NCBI RefSeq assembly: GCF_000271665.2
Contig: NZ_CP010978.1
Coordinates: forward strand, 1,148,501-1,212,500
DNA: 64,000 nt
From: Pelosinus fermentans JBW45
Lineage (GTDB): Bacteria > Bacillota > Negativicutes > DSM-13327
Direction: 5' to 3'
The notes beneath the pieces are model-generated. The model was not told the origin of the DNA. It worked only from the letters and a program-made list of their open reading frames with translations, and did no database searches. Positions 18,299-27,126 of the stretch are shown piece after piece. Position numbers and translations under genes: made by a program. Numbering within the stretch: the first letter of the stretch is position 1; the number at the start of each line of letters is the position of its first letter.

Positions 18299-18330
18299 GT
18301 AACAATTAAGTGACATTTATATGTTACTAT
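18299..18330 (+). promoter_or_regulatory. GTAAC-N6-GTGAC operator and promoter of the efflux operon
   Basis: GTAAC (18299) and GTGAC (18310), then A plus 9 nt, then TACTAT (18325-18330), the same geometry as at 13487 and 17703. It lies directly before the MITE, so the transcript would begin at or in the MITE edge. Confidence 0.6.
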
Positions 18331-18344
18331 TACAAAAAAAACAA

Positions 18345-18469
18345 GGCTCAACACAGAAAAACGATACTTGACCTATAAAATTTTCCGAAACATTGAAGTT
18401 ATTTTACTAGAAACCGACACTACTATCTGTTACGCATAAAAGCCGAATGCAACATTTTAGTGTTGAGCC
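18345..18469. mobile_element. 125-bp MITE, ISL3-like ends
   Basis: Terminal inverted repeats GGCTCAACAC-N2-AAAA at both ends and a perfect 8-bp direct repeat aaaaacaa on either side (18337-18344 and 18470-18477). No coding capacity. GGCTC tips and 8-bp duplications are typical of the ISL3 family, so a non-autonomous relative is inferred. Confidence 0.8.
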
Positions 18470-18514
18470 AAAAACAATAAAACAATAGAGGGCGCATGAT
18501 AAGGAGGATTAAAA

Positions 18515-19777
18515 TTGAGTTTATTAAGACAATATGTAAAGCCGGGAAGTGCCGGTATTTTGGGATTATATTTATTGGTCAGGACCACGATGGGGTTTGC
18601 CGCACCCCTCACAGTAGAACAAGCAGTAAATATGGCACTGGAAAATCACCTGGATATTAAGATCGCCATTAATAGTGAAAAACAAGCTGAATATACGTTA
18701 CAGAGCACAAAAGGCAGCCGTGGGATATCGATTGATACTTCTAATACTTTTTATCTGAAGCAGATTCACCATTCGGCAGCTACTAGCTCGAGCGATATTA
18801 CGCTTTCTTTGCCCCTATACAGTGGTGGAGAAAATGAAGGAAACATAGAGATTGCCAAAACAGATGTGACGATAGCTGGTCTAAGTCTGCTGAAAACTAG
18901 GCAGGATGTGAAATTTAAAACCATTTCCGCCTATTATGATGTAGTAGAAGCTGGCAAAACTCAGGCTGTCGATCAGGAAACAGTAGATAATTATTTGCTG
19001 CATCTCGATGACGTTAAAGCGCAGTATAGCGCTGGCAATGTTGCAAAATCAGATGTATTGCGGTCAGAAGTAGAACTGACAGACGCCCAGCAGACTTTAA
19101 TAAAGGCTAAAAATTCCTATGAAGTAGCAGTTAATACTTTCAAAAATCTGATTCGCTGGAAAAGCTCTGAACCCATTGAATTTGTTGAGGATTTTCAATT
19201 TACCCCCGTTAATAAGACGATGGATGAGTGTGTAGCTTTTGCTTTGGAGCATCGTCCAGATGTGAAAAAGTACCGCCTTGCTATTGATGAGGCGGAGCAA
19301 AATATCAATGTTGCTAAAGCTGGCAAGAAGCCATCGGTTTCGCTTACTGCGGCAACCGGGTGGGGAAGTAGTATTTTGCCTAAGGATGACAATGAGGTTT
19401 ATGTTGGGGTAACAAGCAGTTGGAATGTATTTGATAGTCAAGTTACCAATAACAAAGTCAAAAAAGCGCGAAGTACTGCAGATACAGCTCGTTTGGAGTT
19501 GACAGCACAGGAAGAATCGGTAGAACTTGCTGTAAAAGAATACTATCTGGGAGTAAGAGAAGCTGAAAAGCGGATTGAGACAACACAGTTTGCTGTGCAT
19601 AAGGCAGAAGAAGATTATTTCATTGCTGAGGCTAAATATCGAGTAGGAGAAGGAGTCATTCTTGATGTTATTGATGCACAATTAGCATTAACGACAGCAA
19701 AGAATAACTATATTGCAGCGCAATATGATTATGTTACATACAAGGCAAAATTAGAAAATGCCATGGGAATGGACTAG
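18515..19777 (+). CDS. TolC-family outer membrane efflux protein
   Basis: Outer-membrane channel for the MacA/MacB pump encoded next to it. Signal peptide at about 1-29 (ending MGFA-AP), then two repeats of the outer-membrane-efflux fold rich in Ala/Gln/Glu coiled coils (for example VELTDAQQTLIKAKNSYEVA and VIDAQLALTTAKNNYIAAQ). TTG start with aaggagg 7 nt upstream; no in-frame ATG is as well placed. 420 residues. A TolC gene in a Firmicutes-style genome is direct evidence for an outer membrane. First gene of a four-gene operon. Confidence 0.9.
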   Translation: MSLLRQYVKPGSAGILGLYLLVRTTMGFAAPLTVEQAVNMALENHLDIKIAINSEKQAEYTLQSTKGSRGISIDTSNTFYLKQIHHSAATSSSDITLSLPLYSGGENEGNIEIAKTDVTIAGLSLLKTRQDVKFKTISAYYDVVEAGKTQAVDQETVDNYLLHLDDVKAQYSAGNVAKSDVLRSEVELTDAQQTLIKAKNSYEVAVNTFKNLIRWKSSEPIEFVEDFQFTPVNKTMDECVAFALEHRPDVKKYRLAIDEAEQNINVAKAGKKPSVSLTAATGWGSSILPKDDNEVYVGVTSSWNVFDSQVTNNKVKKARSTADTARLELTAQEESVELAVKEYYLGVREAEKRIETTQFAVHKAEEDYFIAEAKYRVGEGVILDVIDAQLALTTAKNNYIAAQYDYVTYKAKLENAMGMD

Positions 19778-19788
19778 GAGGCAATGAC

Positions 19789-20928
19789 ATGTGGGAAAAA
19801 ATAAATAAGAAAATAGTAGCAGTAGGTATTGTTGTTTTGCTAGGGATTATCAGTGGAGTCTGGTACTACAATTATGCACAACAAGCTAAAGCGTCTGTTA
19901 ATCAGGAAACGGTGACGGCAACCAGAGGGAAAATTACCTCCAGTGTATCTGCGACTGGAACAGTAAAGCCCGTCGATGCGGTAGATATTTCGTCGCAGGT
20001 TACGGCATTGATTAAGGAAATTAAAGTCAAAGAAAATGATTATGTAAAAGTCGGCCAGATTCTGGCAATCTTAGATGATAAGGCCCTTGAGATCACAATG
20101 GATAAGGCCCAATATTCAATGAATAATACGGGGGCAATATATAAGCGGATGCAGTATTTACATTCTATTGGTGCTAAATCGGACGCTGATCTTGAAGAGG
20201 CACAGTTAAACTATCAGACTGCTGTAGCTAACTATAATGAGGCTAAGTCAAATGTAGAAAAAACAGTATTGGTATCTCCTATGGAGGGTGTTGTTTTGGG
20301 AGAACCAATATCGGTAGGCACTTTGGTAACGGCAGGTGTGAGTGACCAGACGGTTATTATGATGATTGGAGACGTTTCACGAAAGAAGGTAAAGGTAAAG
20401 GTAGATGAGACCGATATTGGTAAGATAAAAGTTGGTCAATCAGCGACATTTACCGTAGATGCTTATCAGAATCATACTTTTACAGGCAGCGTTAGTAAAA
20501 TTGGACAGATCTCAACAAGTACTACGAGTACGTCCTCATCCTCCTCCTCTTCGTCCTCATCGTCATCGTCGTCCTCTTCTAGTACTAGTAGTGTTATATA
20601 TTACTATGTAACATTACTAGTAGAAGATCCAGATAATTTGTTAAAAACAGAAATGACGGCACGAGTCAATATCAAGGTTGATGAGAAGGATAATGCATTG
20701 TTAATTCCGTTGTCCGCTTTAAAAACAAGTACCAGTGGTCAATATGTAATGGTATTGCGGAATAATGGAACGAGCGAGAATGTTCCAGTTACGGTTGGTC
20801 TGACAAGTAACGATAAAGTTGAAATTATCAGTGGTTTACAGGATGATGATAAATTAATCATTTCTTATACTAAATCGCAAAGCCAAAGTTCTTCTAAGCA
20901 AAAAGATAGTGGCCCACCACCCATGTAG
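19789..20928 (+). CDS. macA: MacA/HlyD-type periplasmic adaptor with poly-Ser tract
   Basis: Membrane fusion protein linking the MacB-like permease to TolC. N-terminal membrane anchor (8-26), lipoyl-like halves around VDISSQVTALIKEIKVKEND and VSPMEGVVLGEPI with a coiled-coil hairpin (about 100-160), and a beta-barrel domain. A Ser/Thr tract (242-268, 17 serines in a row at 249-265) interrupts the barrel region. It is encoded by mixed serine codons, so it is not a simple slipped triplet. 379 residues. It follows tolC by 11 bp. Confidence 0.9.
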   Translation: MWEKINKKIVAVGIVVLLGIISGVWYYNYAQQAKASVNQETVTATRGKITSSVSATGTVKPVDAVDISSQVTALIKEIKVKENDYVKVGQILAILDDKALEITMDKAQYSMNNTGAIYKRMQYLHSIGAKSDADLEEAQLNYQTAVANYNEAKSNVEKTVLVSPMEGVVLGEPISVGTLVTAGVSDQTVIMMIGDVSRKKVKVKVDETDIGKIKVGQSATFTVDAYQNHTFTGSVSKIGQISTSTTSTSSSSSSSSSSSSSSSSSTSSVIYYYVTLLVEDPDNLLKTEMTARVNIKVDEKDNALLIPLSALKTSTSGQYVMVLRNNGTSENVPVTVGLTSNDKVEIISGLQDDDKLIISYTKSQSQSSSKQKDSGPPPM

Positions 20929-20950
20929 GGGGAGAAGGAGTTGAACGATC

Positions 20951-21643
20951 ATGGGGATTACACTGAAGGAAATTACAAAATGCTATAAAATTGGTGAAGA
21001 AACAGTGGCTGCACTTGCTGGGGTTTCACTAGAAATAGAAAATGGAGAGTTTGTTGCCATTATGGGACCATCAGGTTCAGGTAAGTCGACAATGATGAAT
21101 ATCCTTGGCTGCCTTGATCGTCCCACCAGTGGATCTTATTTGTTAGAGGAGCAGGAAGTTGCTACTTTGACTGATGATGAGCTAGCGAAAACCAGAAATA
21201 AACGCATTGGCTTCGTGTTTCAAAATTTTAATTTGTTATCACGAGTGTCAGCATGGGAAAATGTGGCATTGCCTTTAGTTTATGCTGGAATAGCAGAAAA
21301 GGAACGATTGAATCGAGCGGCTGCGATTCTGGAATCTGTTGGACTAGCTTCTCGTAAACAGCATATGCCCAATGAACTGTCAGGTGGTCAGCGGCAGCGA
21401 GTAGCGATTGCCAGAGCACTGATCAATGAACCGAGCATTATTATGGCTGATGAACCGACGGGAAATCTTGACAGTCGCTCCAGTGTTGACATCATGCGGA
21501 TATTTGGCGATTTAAATGAACAAGGAAAAACCATTATTTTGGTTACTCACGAACCAGACATTGCCCAATCTGCGAAACGCGTCATCACGGTACGTGACGG
21601 ATTAATCATAAGTGATGAGGTAAAGGAGCAGTATCATGTTTAA
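20951..21643 (+). CDS. MacB/LolD-type ABC transporter ATPase
   Basis: Cytoplasmic ATPase of the tripartite pump. Walker A GPSGSGKS (about 40), Q-loop FVFQNFNLL, signature LSGGQRQR, Walker [13 protein letters not shown] and switch histidine in VTHEP. 230 residues, typical of the MacB/LolD/FtsE group. It overlaps the permease gene by 8 bp, so the two are translated together. Confidence 0.95.
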   Translation: MGITLKEITKCYKIGEETVAALAGVSLEIENGEFVAIMGPSGSGKSTMMNILGCLDRPTSGSYLLEEQEVATLTDDELAKTRNKRIGFVFQNFNLLSRVSAWENVALPLVYAGIAEKERLNRAAAILESVGLASRKQHMPNELSGGQRQRVAIARALINEPSIIMADEPTGNLDSRSSVDIMRIFGDLNEQGKTIILVTHEPDIAQSAKRVITVRDGLIISDEVKEQYHV

Positions 21644-22850
21644 AGAAAGCATTGCGATCGCATTGCGGGCTTTAGTGGCAAATAAGCTTCGCTCTATTTT
21701 GACTATGCTGGGTATTATTATCGGGGTAGGAGCGGTTATTTCCATGGTATCTATTGGAATGGGCGTTAAGGAAAAGGTGCAGAATTCAATTGCTAGTTTA
21801 GGCAGCAATATGCTGATTGTGACTCCAGGAGCAGCCTCTTCCCAGGGGGTGCGCTCCGCTTCTGGCAGCAGTACAACCTTAACATTGGAAGATGCTGAGT
21901 ATATAAAGAAAACGATACAAGGCATTGATTATGTATCACCTTCTGTTAGTAAGTCATACCAGATTATTGCCGGAAATCAGAACTGGACAACAACTGTATA
22001 CGGCGTTACGCCCGAATATATGGCCATTAAAAGTTTGACGGTGGGCAGCGGTAGTTTCGTTTCTCAGCCGGACATAAATTCCCGTAATCGGGTGGCGGTT
22101 CTTGGGGCCACTGTTGCAGAAAACTTGTTTGGTGAGATGAATCCGACTGGACAAAATGTACGCATTAATAATGCTCCTTATCTGGTTGTCGGTGTTTTGG
22201 ATAGTAAAGGTCAATCAAGCATGGGGCAAGATCAGGATGACATTGTTCTAGTGCCACTAACAACGGCGCAAGAACGATTAGTGGGTATCACCTACCTCAA
22301 TTCGATTAGTATCCAAGTTACGAAAATGGAAGGAATGGATCAGGCGCAGGAACAAATCACCAGTTTGCTACGACAACGGCATAAAATCAATGGAACTAAA
22401 GAAGATGATTTTACAGTACGCAATTTAACCAGTATCATGGCGATGATGGCAGAAACGACAGGAACTATTACGCTGCTTTTAGGTAGTATTGGGGCCATAT
22501 CATTATTGGTTGGCGGTATTGGTATCATGAATATCATGATGGTGTCGGTGACGGAGCGAACTAGAGAAATCGGTATTAGAAAGGCATTAGGTGCGACATA
22601 TCGTGATATCATGTTACAGTTTTTGATTGAATCGGTGGTAATTGGTGTATTAGGCGGTATTTTTGGGATTTTTCTGGGGATTCTGTCCGCATTTGCCATT
22701 TCAACTTTTGGAGGTATGAATACTGTAATATCGGCGGTATCGATTCTGGTTCCTTTTGGATTCTCTATTGCGGTTGGTTTGTTTTTTGGCATTTATCCAG
22801 CCAGAAAAGCAGCATTGCTAGATCCTATCGAAGCATTACGTTATGAATAA
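21636..22850 (+). CDS. MacB-type ABC transporter permease
   Basis: Four-span mechanotransmission permease: span 1 near 18-40, a large periplasmic domain (about 45-275), and three spans from about 280 to 395 with the [14 protein letters not shown] motif of the FtsX/MacB fold. 404 residues because the ATPase is a separate gene. Together with the TolC, adaptor and ATPase genes it makes a full macrolide/peptide-type export system. The substrate is unknown. A hairpin terminator follows. Confidence 0.93.
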   Translation: MFKESIAIALRALVANKLRSILTMLGIIIGVGAVISMVSIGMGVKEKVQNSIASLGSNMLIVTPGAASSQGVRSASGSSTTLTLEDAEYIKKTIQGIDYVSPSVSKSYQIIAGNQNWTTTVYGVTPEYMAIKSLTVGSGSFVSQPDINSRNRVAVLGATVAENLFGEMNPTGQNVRINNAPYLVVGVLDSKGQSSMGQDQDDIVLVPLTTAQERLVGITYLNSISIQVTKMEGMDQAQEQITSLLRQRHKINGTKEDDFTVRNLTSIMAMMAETTGTITLLLGSIGAISLLVGGIGIMNIMMVSVTERTREIGIRKALGATYRDIMLQFLIESVVIGVLGGIFGIFLGILSAFAISTFGGMNTVISAVSILVPFGFSIAVGLFFGIYPARKAALLDPIEALRYE

Positions 22851-22885
22851 GCTATAAAGAATTTTTTACTGAATAATCCAAAAAA

Positions 22886-22966
22886 AAATAGAGATATCTG
22901 CTCCTTTCTGTGGTGTGAATAAGTTCTCACATCATTCAGCTAAGAATGTAGCAGATATCTCTATTT
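22886..22966 (+). terminator. Terminator of the efflux operon
   Basis: Perfect 17-bp stem (22886-22902 with 22950-22966) closing a 47-nt loop. Confidence 0.7.
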
Positions 22967-23021
22967 CAGTGTGCCCGAATGGGCGAAATCTAATGGCATG
23001 CTGTGAATCAATTCTGAAAAG

Positions 23022-23048
23022 CTAGGTGTGGAAAATCTGCACGCCTAG
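23022..23048 (-). terminator. Terminator of the zinc-ribbon gene
   Basis: Stem ctaggtgtg/cacgcctag with one G-T pair, and a short T run on the minus strand. Confidence 0.55.
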
Positions 23049-23073
23049 TTCTGTGGGGGTCTGGGCTACTCGA

Positions 23074-23520
23074 TTATCTATGCAAAGTATCCTTCAATGT
23101 GCGGTATTCTTTAGCGATACGCACAGGTTTCGTCATAAAGCGAACAGGAATAGAATAAAGGAAGGTTGCCAAGTCTTTATGGATTTCTTGATTTAAACGG
23201 GAGGGCTTTGTTATAATACGCGATAATAGCAACTCACCATAGCTCTGGTAAGACGAACTTTTTGATGATTTTTCAAACCTGCTATTTTCATTTGCTAAGG
23301 CTGTATTACCAATTGGAGTGGGAGAAGAGGTGATAGTGGTTTTATGGGTCAGATTGCTTGGCAGAGGAGTTGCAGTAATCTGCTTATAAGGACCGATGGT
23401 TTTTCCGCACTCTTCACAAGAAATTTGTACAATTAGTTTGTTATTGTATTCAATATCATGAACAGTCTCTTGATTACAGCGCATGCAGACTAAAACCGCT
23501 TTAAAAGACTCTTTGCACAT
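23074..23520 (-). CDS. Zinc-ribbon protein of unknown function
   Basis: 148 residues. The N-terminal 40 residues hold two CxxC knuckles (CMRC and CEEC, about 22 residues apart) with a short beta-rich linker, as in treble-clef or zinc-ribbon folds. A Ser/Thr/Pro-rich linker follows, then a basic helical end. It resembles short zinc-ribbon proteins annotated only as bh protein in some Firmicutes. No enzyme motif, signal or span. It stands alone with its own ribosome site (aaggaggg) and a short terminator. Confidence 0.65.
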   Translation of the reverse strand: MCKESFKAVLVCMRCNQETVHDIEYNNKLIVQISCEECGKTIGPYKQITATPLPSNLTHKTTITSSPTPIGNTALANENSRFEKSSKSSSYQSYGELLLSRIITKPSRLNQEIHKDLATFLYSIPVRFMTKPVRIAKEYRTLKDTLHR

Positions 23521-23697
23521 AGTAGGACCCTCCTTATTTTCTGGGGAATTTTAGTATAGAATATGTAACGAAAGATCTTTATATAAAATATGGTTTCTAA
23601 GGTAGCAAGCATATAGATCTAGTAAACAATGGTTCGATATCGTAAACAATTGTTTACGACTGAGTAATAAAAAAGAAATACCTAATACAAAGATATT

Positions 23698-24645
23698 CTA
23701 CGTTCTTTTTAGTATTTCCTGTGCAGTTTCTTCATCCGTGATCAGCACATTGATAAAACGACCGTGGAGAGCTCCTAAAATGGCCTTCACTTTATAGTGT
23801 CCGCCACTGCCTACGCCAATACGAAGCGGAATGGACTGCAGCGTATCCAAAGGTGCAGCAATGAGGCGATCCTCCAGGAAAGAATGGATAAGCTTACCAT
23901 TGATATCAAAAAACTGACCTAAGATGTTGCCTACGGCGCCCAATTCATGGAGGTGTTCCATCTCTGCATTGGTAATGCCATTGCTAACGATTAAAGAGGA
24001 ATCAAGGCTGACTTCTCCTAAGCCAAAGAGGCTTTTGGTACAACTCTGGGCTTTCGCCAAGACACTGCTGACGCCTGGGTCGCTGAGCAGCGCTTTCTTG
24101 ATTTTAGCAGAGCTGACAATCGCTGGTGTATTAAGCCATATCCCTGAAGCGCGCAGCTGCGTTGCAATCAGTTTGACAATTTCTTCTGGGTTTATTTTTT
24201 CACTGCTGTTTAGTCCACCCATTAGTTGAATCACTGTTAGGTCTAAGTCTTTTTTCAGTTGTAGAGCCTTGCCTACTTCATAAATCGAAGATCCCCAGGC
24301 TATGCCTAAAATATCCTGATCCTGCAGTGTTCTTTGCAGGTAATCAGCGCAAGCTTTTCCAACACCTTTTAGATTTTCACTTAATGTGTTGCCAGATGGA
24401 ATCACAATGACCTCTTCTAGTTCAAAACGAGCTTTTAAAGCATACTCCGTATCAAAGCAGGTCCGAAAATGGTCTGCTATTTTTATTTCTACAATTCCAA
24501 GTTCTTTGGCTTTTGCTAAATGACGTGTGATGGTAGGTCGTGAGCAACCTAATTTACTGGCAATATTGTCTTGGGTTAGGCCTTGGACATAGTATAGCCA
24601 TGCAATTTTGGCTATAAATGTAGTTTCGTTATCGTAAATAGACAT
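23698..24645 (-). CDS. SorC-family transcriptional regulator
   Basis: N-terminal helix-turn-helix (about 12-45; QDNIASKLGCSRPTITRHL), then a sugar-phosphate-binding domain with the family blocks GIAWGSSIYEVGKAL and VIQLMGGLN and the C-terminal GVGSGGHYKVKAILGAL. 315 residues. It faces away from the second dehydrogenase operon across a 500-bp gap that contains two palindromes, so it most likely controls that operon and itself. The effector is probably a phosphorylated sugar or glycolytic intermediate (inference from the family). Confidence 0.88.
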   Translation of the reverse strand: MSIYDNETTFIAKIAWLYYVQGLTQDNIASKLGCSRPTITRHLAKAKELGIVEIKIADHFRTCFDTEYALKARFELEEVIVIPSGNTLSENLKGVGKACADYLQRTLQDQDILGIAWGSSIYEVGKALQLKKDLDLTVIQLMGGLNSSEKINPEEIVKLIATQLRASGIWLNTPAIVSSAKIKKALLSDPGVSSVLAKAQSCTKSLFGLGEVSLDSSLIVSNGITNAEMEHLHELGAVGNILGQFFDINGKLIHSFLEDRLIAAPLDTLQSIPLRIGVGSGGHYKVKAILGALHGRFINVLITDEETAQEILKRT

Positions 24646-24666
24646 TATTCACCTCAAAAAATTGAC

Positions 24667-24686
24667 AAAAAGTGAAATCACTTTTT
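24667..24686. promoter_or_regulatory. Palindrome aaaaagtga-N2-tcacttttt before the SorC gene
   Basis: Perfect 9-bp arms around aa, 22 bp before the regulator start. Candidate autoregulatory operator. Confidence 0.5.
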
Positions 24687-25019
24687 TCATATAGATAGTA
24701 CAAGGAAATCGTTACGTTAGGACTATTCGAATAACCAACCGCCTTATAGTGACTAAATTATACTATGTTCCATTTATACTGTAAAGTAGCTGGAAACGAT
24801 TATAGATGCAGTAAAGAAGTAAGACAGATGGATGTAAATAAAGCTATTTTTATTATTGACAGAATGAAAAAATTGAATTACTATAAAATTAAGAAAAATT
24901 ACAAAAGTAAGAACACTGAACAGATGTGTTGGAAGATTTTCGTTGCTGCAATTTTTAGGTCAGCAACCCTGGTGAATAATTCTTTATAAGTTATATTCAT
25001 CTATTTTTTTAGTCATGCA

Positions 25020-25053
25020 TGAACATTCGTTCTTTAATATGAACCAATGTTCA
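25020..25053. promoter_or_regulatory. Large inverted repeat before the second dehydrogenase operon
   Basis: TGAACATTCGTTC (25020-25032) and its near-complement GAACCAATGTTCA (25041-25053), 12 of 13 paired, 8-bp spacer. Candidate operator for the divergent SorC regulator. The rest of the 24646-25150 gap holds no supported gene. Confidence 0.6.
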
Positions 25054-25150
25054 CAAAGCGTAACAATTTAGAATAGTATTAAAGGAGTGATTATTATAGA
25101 AGGATTCTTTCAATCTATCGTAATGACTAAGTATATAGGAGGAATTGACA

Positions 25151-26110
25151 ATGACATTAAGTAACGAAACGTTAATAAGCTGGTATAAGAAAATGCTGCA
25201 TACTCGGTTTTTTGAATCCCAGGTTGATGCTTTTTTTGCAAAAGGTATGATTCATGGTACGACTCACCTGTCAATTGGGCAAGAAGCATTTGCTATTGGT
25301 TCTACTGCTGCGCTGCATGCAGATGATTTAATTACCAGTACCCATCGGGGGCATGGGGAATGCATCGGTAAAGATGCAGACTTAAATCGTATGATGGCTG
25401 AATTGATGGGAAAATCCAACGGTTATTGCAAAGGGAAGGGCGGTTCTATGCATATTGCCGATTTAGAAAAAGGTAATTTAGGAGCCAATGGCGTAGTTGG
25501 CGGTGGCTTTGCCATTGCAGTAGGCGCTGCTCTTACACAGCAGATGAAGAAAACTGGAAAAGTAGTTTTATGCTTTTTTGGCGATGGGGCCAGTAATGAA
25601 GGATCTTTCCATGAAGCCTTGAATTTAGCGGCTATTTGGAAGCTGCCTGTGGTATTTATGTGTACCAACAATCATTATGGTATGTCAATGTCGGTTGCAA
25701 GAAGTACAGCGGTTGCCAATATAGCGGATCGTGCTGCTTCTTATGAGATGCCGGGTATTACTGTGGACGGCAATGATCCTATAAAAGTATATGAAGCAAC
25801 CTTAGCAGCAGTAGAACGTGCTAGAAGTGGTGTAGGTCCCTCTATTGTGGAAGGAATCACGTATCGATGGCTGGGACACTCCAAGAGTGATGCCAATCGG
25901 TATCGGACAAAAGAAGAAATTGAAGCCTGGAAGGAACGATGTCCCATTAAAGCCTTTGAAAAATACCTGATTAAAAGCAATGTAATCTCGCAGCAAGAGT
26001 CAGATGAAATTACGGCTGGTGCGAAAGACGTTATAGCTCGTGCTGTAGAATTTGCCCAACAGGGATCTTACCCTGGTATTGAAACTTTAGAGGAAGATGT
26101 ATACGCATAA
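25151..26110 (+). CDS. Second TPP-dependent dehydrogenase E1 alpha (acetoin/pyruvate type)
   Basis: Paralogue of the E1 alpha at 3666 with the same length class. Motifs STHRGHGE, GKGGSMHIAD and a canonical GDGASNEG...NN TPP site. The ATG at 25151 has aggagg 8 nt upstream; a TTG at 25145 is too close to it. It starts a five-gene operon E1 alpha, E1 beta, E2, E3, lipBA. Because it lacks an AcoR-type regulator nearby and is under SorC-type control, the substrate may be pyruvate or another 2-oxo acid rather than acetoin. The sequence alone does not decide this. Confidence 0.88.
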   Translation: MTLSNETLISWYKKMLHTRFFESQVDAFFAKGMIHGTTHLSIGQEAFAIGSTAALHADDLITSTHRGHGECIGKDADLNRMMAELMGKSNGYCKGKGGSMHIADLEKGNLGANGVVGGGFAIAVGAALTQQMKKTGKVVLCFFGDGASNEGSFHEALNLAAIWKLPVVFMCTNNHYGMSMSVARSTAVANIADRAASYEMPGITVDGNDPIKVYEATLAAVERARSGVGPSIVEGITYRWLGHSKSDANRYRTKEEIEAWKERCPIKAFEKYLIKSNVISQQESDEITAGAKDVIARAVEFAQQGSYPGIETLEEDVYA

Positions 26111-26129
26111 TGTTGTAAAGGAGTAGTGA

Positions 26130-27110
26130 ATGACTATGGCATTGATAACCTATAAAGAGGCTGTAAGACAAGCCATGCAAGAAGAAATGCGCCGGGATGA
26201 AAATGTATTTTTACTAGGTGAAGATGTAGGGGTATATGGTGGCGCTTTTGGCGTATCCTTGGGCATGGTTGAGGAATTTGGCGAAGAACGAGTACGGGAC
26301 ACTCCCATTTCTGAAGGCGTTATTGCAGGTGCTGCGGCAGGTGCTGCTGTGACAGGTCTGCGTCCCATCGCGGAAATTATGTTTAGTGACTTTATTACAA
26401 TTGCTATGGATTCCTTGGTCAATCAGGCAGCTAAAATGCGCTATATGTTTGGCGGTAAAGCAAAGGTTCCTATGGTGCTAAGAATGCCGGGAGGTTCCGG
26501 AACAGGTGCGGCTGCTCAGCATTCACAGAGTTTAGAGGCTTGGCTTGTTCATGTACCTGGTTTAAAGGTAGTTATGCCTTCCACTCCGTATGATGTGAAA
26601 GGTTTATTAAAAACAGCGATTCGTGATGACAATCCTGTTGTATTCATTGAGACAAAAACGGTATATAACAAAAAAGGAGAAGTACCGGAAGAGGATTATG
26701 TCATTCCCTTTGGAGTAGCAGATGTAAAACGAGTTGGCAGAGATGTTACTGTATTTGCTACAGGAGTAATGGTTCACCGATCGTTAGAAGCTGCAGAAAT
26801 TTTAGCGAAAGAGGGCATCGATGTTGAAGTAATTGATCCTCGTACCTTGGTACCTTTTGACAAAGAAACACTGGTAAAATCCGTAATTAAGACCGGTAAG
26901 CTGATCATTGTGCATGAAGCTTGCAAACGAGGCGGTTTCGGCGGTGAAGTGGCAGCTGAAGTGATGGAAAGTGAAGCCTTTGACTATTTGGATGCACCGA
27001 TAAAACGCGTTGCAGGAAAAAACAATCCGATCCCTTATTGTATGGAACTGGAGAAGAGTGCTGTGCCTCAGGTAGATGACATCGTGAACGCAGTTAGGGA
27101 AATTGTATAA
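26130..27110 (+). CDS. Second dehydrogenase E1 beta
   Basis: 326 residues, paralogous to the E1 beta at 4745 over its length. Blocks [33 protein letters not shown] and the C-terminal [16 protein letters not shown] are visible. aaaggag lies 6 nt before the chosen ATG. It forms an alpha2beta2 E1 with the preceding gene, 19 bp away. Confidence 0.9.
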   Translation: MTMALITYKEAVRQAMQEEMRRDENVFLLGEDVGVYGGAFGVSLGMVEEFGEERVRDTPISEGVIAGAAAGAAVTGLRPIAEIMFSDFITIAMDSLVNQAAKMRYMFGGKAKVPMVLRMPGGSGTGAAAQHSQSLEAWLVHVPGLKVVMPSTPYDVKGLLKTAIRDDNPVVFIETKTVYNKKGEVPEEDYVIPFGVADVKRVGRDVTVFATGVMVHRSLEAAEILAKEGIDVEVIDPRTLVPFDKETLVKSVIKTGKLIIVHEACKRGGFGGEVAAEVMESEAFDYLDAPIKRVAGKNNPIPYCMELEKSAVPQVDDIVNAVREIV

Positions 27111-27126
27111 GCAGGAGGAATATAGG

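Noticed and set aside
24765-24989. 74-codon frame in the gap before the second dehydrogenase operon
   Set aside because: Lys/Asn-rich translation of AT-rich DNA with no ribosome site, lying in a regulatory gap.
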